The notes beneath the pieces are model-generated. The model was not told the origin of the DNA, searched no databases, and saw only the letters and a program-made list of their open reading frames with translations. From an uncultured Gemmatimonadota bacterium (GTDB lineage Bacteria > Gemmatimonadota > Gemmatimonadetes > Longimicrobiales > Gaopeijiaceae), in assembly GCA_938030915.1 (NCBI GenBank), contig CALHIO010000044.1, forward strand, positions 1-12,435: DNA of 12,435 bases, read 5' to 3'. Below are positions 7,810 to 12,435 of this stretch, in pieces; the first letter of the stretch is position 1, and each line of letters begins with the position of its first letter. The position numbers and the translations under genes are program-made.

Positions 7810-7815
7810 CTCCTC
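7810..7815 (-). promoter_or_regulatory. Ribosome binding site deciding a GTG start
   Basis: GAGGAG on the minus strand lies five bases before the GTG at 7802-7804, inside the 15-base gap after the preceding stop. It is the strongest Shine-Dalgarno in the window and settles the start of the anchored protein; the next in-frame ATG is within the membrane segment. Confidence 0.75.
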
Positions 7816-7819
7816 GGGA

Positions 7820-8902
7820 TTACAGCCCCTTCTGGGTCTGCTTGTCGGAGACCTTCCAGATGAAGGAATCGAGATAGTAGTGCATCAGACCGTACGCGTA
7901 GATCATCATCTGCGAGAAGAGAGCATAGCCGCTCGCGTAGTCCATCGCCGGCACACCGAACTCCTCGATCGCGGGGTACGGCGCGAAGTTGACCACACCG
8001 AAGCCGAACTCGTCGAGCGGCCGGTTGATGATCAGCTGGAAAAGCAATGCGTAGACTACGCCGCCCGCCAGGAACCATCGCAGGTGTCCGGGGCCGGTGA
8101 GCTTGCTCCAGAAGCCCGCTCGGAACGTGCCCTTTTCCTGACTCTTCCGCATGAACGAGTACACCATGACGATGTACTGCACGCCGTGCATGAGACGGTG
8201 TGCCACGGCGTGGAGCAGGATGGAATTCGTGTTCCACGCGACGAAATACCACAGGAAGTAGCTGGCGAAGATGAAGACGTACTTCACAGGGTTGATGATC
8301 GCCCCTTCCTGGTGCGTCCTCCACAGATGCCACAGGTACACGACCAGGTAGCCGACCAGCACGATCTGGCTGACCATGAGCAACGCGTCCACGACCGGCA
8401 CGGACAGCGGCACGCGCATCCGATGCAGCTCCCGAATCCACAGGAACTTGAACATCGGCGCGTTCAGGAACATGTAGGCGTACAGCACGCAGTGCAGAAT
8501 CAGGTCGTAGCGACGCGTGTTCTTCAGTCCCGCGCCCGCCTTGAAGTCGTAGATCCGGGCGAGACCATGCTGCTGCATGATGCTGTGCTGGTGATCCCAC
8601 GCGGTGACCAGCAGCAGCAGGGTGATCGGTGCGAACTGCAGACCCATGACCGTGAATCCGACGATCACGATCGGACCGATGATCAGGCGGTCCTTGAACC
8701 GATCCCAGACATCGGGCATTCCGTACGAGCGGACCCACCCGGCATAGTGGTGCGGGATGGTGATCCACAGGTTGATCGACGCCACGGCGACGTAGGGCAG
8801 CCATGCCTGGAAGCCCAACGCCATCGCGACGGCGAAAAACGGAAGCCCGAGGAACCAGACCAGGTCGTGCTTCGGGTTGAGGATGTAGCCGGTCTTGAAC
8901 AT
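7820..8902 (-). CDS. Histidine-rich polytopic inner-membrane protein, unknown function
   Basis: A 360-residue protein with about eight or nine hydrophobic segments (near residues 14-33, 35-50, 74-101, 133-150, 168-192, 206-224, 275-293 and 322-342) and no signal peptide. The striking feature is clustered histidines at segment ends: H51-H52, H104 and H106 in WDHQH, H112, an HxxxHxxxH run at H231, H235 and H239, and H341 followed by Asp in HYYLD. Such clusters recall membrane-bound di-metal enzymes (fatty-acid desaturases, sterol-type hydroxylases, Brp/Blh carotene dioxygenases), but the exact motifs of those families are not present, so no function is assigned. The start is ATG with no clear ribosome-binding site. 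Upstream by 56 bases is the secreted serine hydrolase gene and downstream by 15 the anchored protein, all on one strand. Confidence is high that it is a real gene, low on role. Confidence 0.88.
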   Translation of the reverse strand: MFKTGYILNPKHDLVWFLGLPFFAVAMALGFQAWLPYVAVASINLWITIPHHYAGWVRSYGMPDVWDRFKDRLIIGPIVIVGFTVMGLQFAPITLLLLVTAWDHQHSIMQQHGLARIYDFKAGAGLKNTRRYDLILHCVLYAYMFLNAPMFKFLWIRELHRMRVPLSVPVVDALLMVSQIVLVGYLVVYLWHLWRTHQEGAIINPVKYVFIFASYFLWYFVAWNTNSILLHAVAHRLMHGVQYIVMVYSFMRKSQEKGTFRAGFWSKLTGPGHLRWFLAGGVVYALLFQLIINRPLDEFGFGVVNFAPYPAIEEFGVPAMDYASGYALFSQMMIYAYGLMHYYLDSFIWKVSDKQTQKGL

Positions 8903-8958
8903 TCAGATACAGGAGAACGAGCTGGTCAGGCTACATATCCCTCAGAATCACGGAAGTT

Positions 8959-10404
8959 CTACCGTTCGTCCGAAACGCGATCGAACGCCTTGAGGACCTC
9001 GCGGGTCAGATCCCATCGATCGAAGCCCTGACGACCGTAATCGAGTCCCCGACGAACGATCACGAGGTCGTGGTCGGGTACCACGATGACGTACTGGCCG
9101 CGGTTCCCCGCGGTGGAGTAGGCGGTCTTCGGCACGTCGGTCCGACCGTCCGGCACGAGCCACCACTGGCCGCCGTAGAAGTTGCCGGTGTCAGCCGTCG
9201 CGGGAGCGGGTGTGCGAGTGAAGTCGATCCATTCTTCCGAGATGAGTCGCTCGCCGTTCCACACCCCTCCGTTGAGGTACAGCAGGCCGAAGCGGGCGAG
9301 ATCCCTCGCGTTCGTGTAGACCTGGCTGCTGAGAATGAAATCCCCGAATCGATCGGTGCTGAGGAGCGTGTTCCGCATCCCGATCCGGTCGAGGAGACGG
9401 CGGCGTGGGAATTCGGCATACGTCTGGGTGTCGCCCAGGGCGAGTTTCATCGCGTACACACCGAGCAGCGTATCGTAGTTCTCGTAGTCCCACACCGTGC
9501 CGGGCTCGCGCACGAGAGGGCGGCTGAGTGCACCCGTCATCGAGCTCGCCCCGGCCCAATACGACATGCCGGAGCCGATCGCGTATTCCAGGCCGCGGTT
9601 GTCCACGGACTCGAGCCCACTCGCCATGTTCAGAACGTGACGGAGCGTGATCTCGTTGCGGGGATCCTGCTCCGGTGAGAGCGCCTCCGGGAGCCACTCG
9701 AAGCCGAGCGGTGCGTCGAGTTCGAGCTTCCCTTCGTCGACCAGCATGCCGATCAGAGTCACGGCGATGCTCTTGGCGGTCGACCACGTACGTGTCTTCG
9801 TGGACACGTCCACGCCCGGGGCATATCGCTCGTGGATGATACGGCCCTCATGAACGACCATGAGTGACAACGTGACCTGCTCGGGCGACTCACGGTCGAA
9901 AGCCCAGTTCGAAGCGGCCTGAAGCGCCTCTCCATCCACTCCCGGCGTGATCGCGATCCCGTCGACGAGATCCCCGTCCGGCCACGCGATCTGCTCCGGA
10001 TTCCCCTCGGGAGCGGGCATCACGAGTTCGGGGAGCTCATTGATATCCTCGAACGTCTGATCGGGCGCCATGATCACGCACCCGATCCCCTCCCGGTACG
10101 CGGCACGCATGATCGGCGTCCCCCCGGACGCGCCGATCGCGACCGCCTCGCGGTCCCAGTCGACGACGTAGTCGCCCCCGCGCGGTGTCCCGACCGGCTG
10201 AGCAAGGAACGCAAGCTCCTGATCGAACACCTGCTCCAGGGAACGCTCACCCGTGAAGAGACCGTTGCACATCAGGACGGCCTGCTGCCCGTGGCGAATC
10301 ATGTCGCGCTGCGGACGCCAGTAGTCGTACGTGTCCTGCTGTTGCGCGGAGAGGACGGCAGGCGTCACCGCGGCGATCGCCACGAGCAGAGCAGCACGCT
10401 TCAT
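8959..10404 (-). CDS. Secreted beta-lactamase-fold serine hydrolase with N-terminal extension
   Basis: A 481-residue exported member of the class C beta-lactamase / penicillin-binding-protein-like serine hydrolases. Signal peptide 1-21 (Lys-Arg start, cleavage near LSA|QQQ). Residues about 25-165 form an N-terminal extension with two cysteines, C46 in MCNGLF and C109 in GIGCVI, likely to pair once exported. The hydrolase domain, 175-481, has the nucleophile motif SxxK at S208-K211 (WSTAK), the second motif YEN at 307-309 and a C-terminal TAGNRGQY loop (431-438) in place of KTG. This is the esterase/amidase-type pattern rather than a proven antibiotic-resistance enzyme. The start is chosen for the signal peptide; two in-frame upstream starts give non-signal extensions without a ribosome-binding site, and the chosen ATG has only a weak GGA. 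First gene of the probable trio running to 7121. Confidence 0.9.
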   Translation of the reverse strand: MKRAALLVAIAAVTPAVLSAQQQDTYDYWRPQRDMIRHGQQAVLMCNGLFTGERSLEQVFDQELAFLAQPVGTPRGGDYVVDWDREAVAIGASGGTPIMRAAYREGIGCVIMAPDQTFEDINELPELVMPAPEGNPEQIAWPDGDLVDGIAITPGVDGEALQAASNWAFDRESPEQVTLSLMVVHEGRIIHERYAPGVDVSTKTRTWSTAKSIAVTLIGMLVDEGKLELDAPLGFEWLPEALSPEQDPRNEITLRHVLNMASGLESVDNRGLEYAIGSGMSYWAGASSMTGALSRPLVREPGTVWDYENYDTLLGVYAMKLALGDTQTYAEFPRRRLLDRIGMRNTLLSTDRFGDFILSSQVYTNARDLARFGLLYLNGGVWNGERLISEEWIDFTRTPAPATADTGNFYGGQWWLVPDGRTDVPKTAYSTAGNRGQYVIVVPDHDLVIVRRGLDYGRQGFDRWDLTREVLKAFDRVSDER

Positions 10405-10492
10405 GGTTCGGATCCGGCTGGGTTCAGGCATTCGAAGAGTGGCGGGGAAAATAGACCCTGTACCGACCCGCAGCCATCCGACGACGCAGCCT
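10405..10492 (-). promoter_or_regulatory. Intergenic region upstream of the serine hydrolase
   Basis: These 88 bases separate the M42-type gene stop from the serine hydrolase ATG. The minus strand carries TCTATTTTCC (plus 10446-10455), about 42 bases before the ATG, a possible -10 resembling the patch before qorA. No good -35 and no strong terminator are visible, so the trio could have its own promoter or be read through from the M42-type gene. Confidence 0.3.
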
Positions 10493-12435
10493 CTAGCGCT
10501 CCCCCGCCGCGGCAACGGCTTCGATCAACTCGGCGAGGCTCGCCAGATCGCGCAGATCCAGCACTTCACCCGGCGAGTGGCTGTACCGGCCAGGCCACGA
10601 GAGCCCCTGGTTCGGCGCCCCATAGTACGTGAACTGCGTACCGTCGGTACCGCCTTGTGTGAGGCCCATCTGGATCTGGATCCCTGCCTCCTCCGCAGCC
10701 GCGAAGACCCTCGCCCGTTCCCGATCGGGTGACACACCCGAGTTCTCCGTCGCCCGCAGTACCGGCCCCTCACCCAGCGGGGTGTACGCGAAGTGCGGCG
10801 ACTCGAGCGGGGTGTCCGACGAGACGAAGGTGTCGATGGAGTAGATGCGTTTCGTGCTCCGAGCGAAGCGGCGGGCCATGGCCCCGGCGCCGATCAGGCC
10901 ACCCTCCTCGTGCACGGACCAGGCGAAAATCACTTTCCCCGGGAGCGCGTCGGGATCGATCGCGTTGATGGCAAGCAGAAGCGCCGTCGTACCCGCACGG
11001 TCGTCCAGGGCGCGGGCCACAAAGCGGTGAGGCCCCATGCGCAGGCCTTCCTTGTAGCTCGTGACCGAAAGCCCCGGCCGCACCCCCCGAGCCTCGAGCT
11101 CTGCACCGTCGAGTCCGAAGTAGGCCCGCTCGGGTGGCGGATTCTTCCGGTCCGCCTGGTCACGAGTCAGGAAGACGCCGCGAAGCGGAGCAGGTGCCTC
11201 GGCCGAGAGGGATTCGGTTTTCCAACGATCCGAGGTCTCCAGCCCTTCCGCCGTCTGAGTGCTCGGGGCCCCTTCCGGATCGAAGTGAAGAAGCGCCGTC
11301 TGCCCTTCCCACGCCGATGAGACAGCGCCCCCCAACCTGCGAAACGACACCATCCCGTCGGGGTCGATCGACTCGATCTGGTAGCCGACCTCATCCATGT
11401 GCGCCATGAAGACGGTCGTATCCCGGTCGGGGCCTGCCTCCACCCACACGTTCCCGATGTCGTCGACGACCGCTCGATCGCGAGCCCACTCCGGCAGATT
11501 CTCGAGTACGTAGCGACGGATCGGCCATTCGTGTCCGGGCACACCATAGAGCTCGACGAGATCCGTCAGCACCTGCGCCACCCGCTGCAGGGAGGCATCG
11601 AACGCGTCGTCACGGAGCAGAGTCCGGTCGGGCGCAGCGACCCAGTCGAGCGAGCCCGGGGCTCCGCCCATGGCCAGACCGGCTGCTTCCCCCGCCAGGA
11701 GGCCGATCTGCTCCTCCGAGACGACTTCCATATGCGCTCCAGCCGCCAGGACAGCCGGCTGAACCCAGTGCACCGTGCCGAGTCCGGCATCCTCGAGAAC
11801 ACTCCCCATTCGACCGAGCGAGCGAGCCTCTCGACGTTCGCTCACCGGATCCGACCCACCGGGCGCCAGGATCATCAGCTCGTCGAAGCGTCCGCCACGA
11901 GCCACGTACGACGACAGCCCAACCCAGCCGAAGCCCTCCTGGGCGCTCATGACGAAATGCACCTCGCCACTCCCGGGCGACGCCGCGGCAGACTCGGCGA
12001 CCGAAGCAGCGACCGCACATCCTGCTCGACGACCGGCATCGGGTCCGGCCACGCCTCCCACCATGGCCCACGCAGGCAGGTGCCGGACGACAGGATCGAG
12101 GAGTCCGATCCCGAGCCCCTCCACGTCAGCCGCCGTCGTTGCGCCTACGTCGACCCAGAGGTCATCGGCCGAGACGACGCTGGTCTCGTCACGGTGCTGC
12201 GCCGCGAAGTGTCCATTGCTACGAGCGACGACTCCGGCGACGGGTCCGCGGGGCGTGATCACACGCACCTGCTGCGCTTCGAACTGCTGGTCCCACAGCG
12301 GGTGACGCGAACCTCGCCCGATGCGGTGCACGCGCAGATACCCGTCGTCAGTAATCTGAGACGCCGAGAGCGCCGGCCGATCGAGGGCACACGCCACGAT
12401 GCGACGCGGCGCGCCCGAGCCGACGATACGGACCA
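10493..12435 (-). CDS. M42-type aminopeptidase with two tandem modules, first one degenerate (5' end outside window)
   Basis: The frame is open to the window edge and the residues before the first GTG (12395-12397) still fit the family, so the gene starts outside. Numbering here begins at that GTG. The second module, residues about 264-634, is a complete M42 (CelM/FrvX-like) co-catalytic metallopeptidase: H333 and D335 in AHMDEVG, D465 in LDDRAG, E497-E498 in HEEGG, D522 in SIDTF and H607 in YSHSPGE. Residues 1-245 align with the same fold: TDDGYLRVHRIG, GPVAGVV, DDLWVDVGA and SAQEGFGWVG correspond to known M42 blocks. In this first module the ligand His is Ala (4), both Asp of the DDR motif are replaced (122-123), the second Glu is Gly (155) and the later Asp is Ala (178). 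It is probably a non-catalytic copy. M42 enzymes trim N-terminal residues from peptides; location is unknown without the N-terminus. Confidence 0.9.
   Translation of the reverse strand, partial: VRIVGSGAPRRIVACALDRPALSASQITDDGYLRVHRIGRGSRHPLWDQQFEAQQVRVITPRGPVAGVVARSNGHFAAQHRDETSVVSADDLWVDVGATTAADVEGLGIGLLDPVVRHLPAWAMVGGVAGPDAGRRAGCAVAASVAESAAASPGSGEVHFVMSAQEGFGWVGLSSYVARGGRFDELMILAPGGSDPVSERREARSLGRMGSVLEDAGLGTVHWVQPAVLAAGAHMEVVSEEQIGLLAGEAAGLAMGGAPGSLDWVAAPDRTLLRDDAFDASLQRVAQVLTDLVELYGVPGHEWPIRRYVLENLPEWARDRAVVDDIGNVWVEAGPDRDTTVFMAHMDEVGYQIESIDPDGMVSFRRLGGAVSSAWEGQTALLHFDPEGAPSTQTAEGLETSDRWKTESLSAEAPAPLRGVFLTRDQADRKNPPPERAYFGLDGAELEARGVRPGLSVTSYKEGLRMGPHRFVARALDDRAGTTALLLAINAIDPDALPGKVIFAWSVHEEGGLIGAGAMARRFARSTKRIYSIDTFVSSDTPLESPHFAYTPLGEGPVLRATENSGVSPDRERARVFAAAEEAGIQIQMGLTQGGTDGTQFTYYGAPNQGLSWPGRYSHSPGEVLDLRDLASLAELIEAVAAAGER

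Noticed and set aside
7880..9031. A 383-codon plus-strand reading frame opposite the membrane protein and the end of the serine hydrolase.
   Set aside because: It is antisense to well-supported genes, is made of the low-complexity Asp/His/Arg/Glu mix typical of frames opposite GC-rich genes, and has no ribosome-binding site or family motif.
8959..10404. Serine hydrolase as an antibiotic-resistance beta-lactamase.
   Set aside because: It has SxxK and YxN but no KTG motif, carries an N-terminal extension and sits in a non-mobile setting; esterase or amidase activity is more likely.
1..12435. Search for CRISPR repeats, tRNA or rRNA genes, insertion sequences and attachment-site repeats.
   Set aside because: None found by eye: no regularly spaced repeats, no terminal inverted repeats next to a transposase, no integrase and no tRNA-like folded sequence. 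The pseudogene junction shows no insertion-sequence scar.

Overview
The window is GC-rich, densely coding bacterial chromosome. The strong third-position G/C bias, several exported proteins whose signal peptides end in an A-x-A-Q type junction, an ADOP-type permease remnant and a set of secreted peptidases and serine hydrolases fit Gemmatimonadota or a similar soil or marine lineage. That placement is an inference from gene style. No rRNA, tRNA, CRISPR array, insertion sequence, integrase or phage gene was seen, and no gene-free stretch reaches 300 bases.

Layout, left to right. A minus-strand block holds a secreted M28 metallopeptidase (6-1625) and, upstream of it, a response regulator with a degenerate HD-GYP output domain (1791-2870). 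Across a divergent intergenic region lies a plus-strand gene for an exported creatininase-fold protein (2998-3849) that has lost most of its expected metal ligands. Directly behind it is a wreck of an ABC-transporter permease (about 3889-4330): part of the first periplasmic domain is joined to the last 14 codons, with the middle missing. It runs convergently into a zinc-less NADPH:quinone reductase (4339-5316, minus), which is divergent from a secreted M14 zinc carboxypeptidase (5494-7110, plus). The right part is all minus strand: a beta-lactamase-fold secreted serine hydrolase (8959-10404), a histidine-rich polytopic membrane protein of unknown function (7820-8902) and a small membrane-anchored protein (7121-7804) form a likely operon. 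Upstream is a long M42-type aminopeptidase (10493 to the window edge) that appears to be two tandem M42 modules, the first stripped of its metal site.

Four intact genes (M28, creatininase-like, M14, serine hydrolase) carry signal peptides, and a fifth (M42-type) is a peptidase whose N-terminus is cut off. The theme is therefore extracytoplasmic breakdown of peptides and amides. The genes are not one operon: directions alternate three times. The least familiar material is the serine hydrolase / histidine-rich membrane protein / anchored protein trio and the three proteins that keep a catalytic fold but lose ligand residues (creatininase-like, HD-GYP, first M42 half). No defence, phage or other well-defined new system is claimed; these are the best leads.
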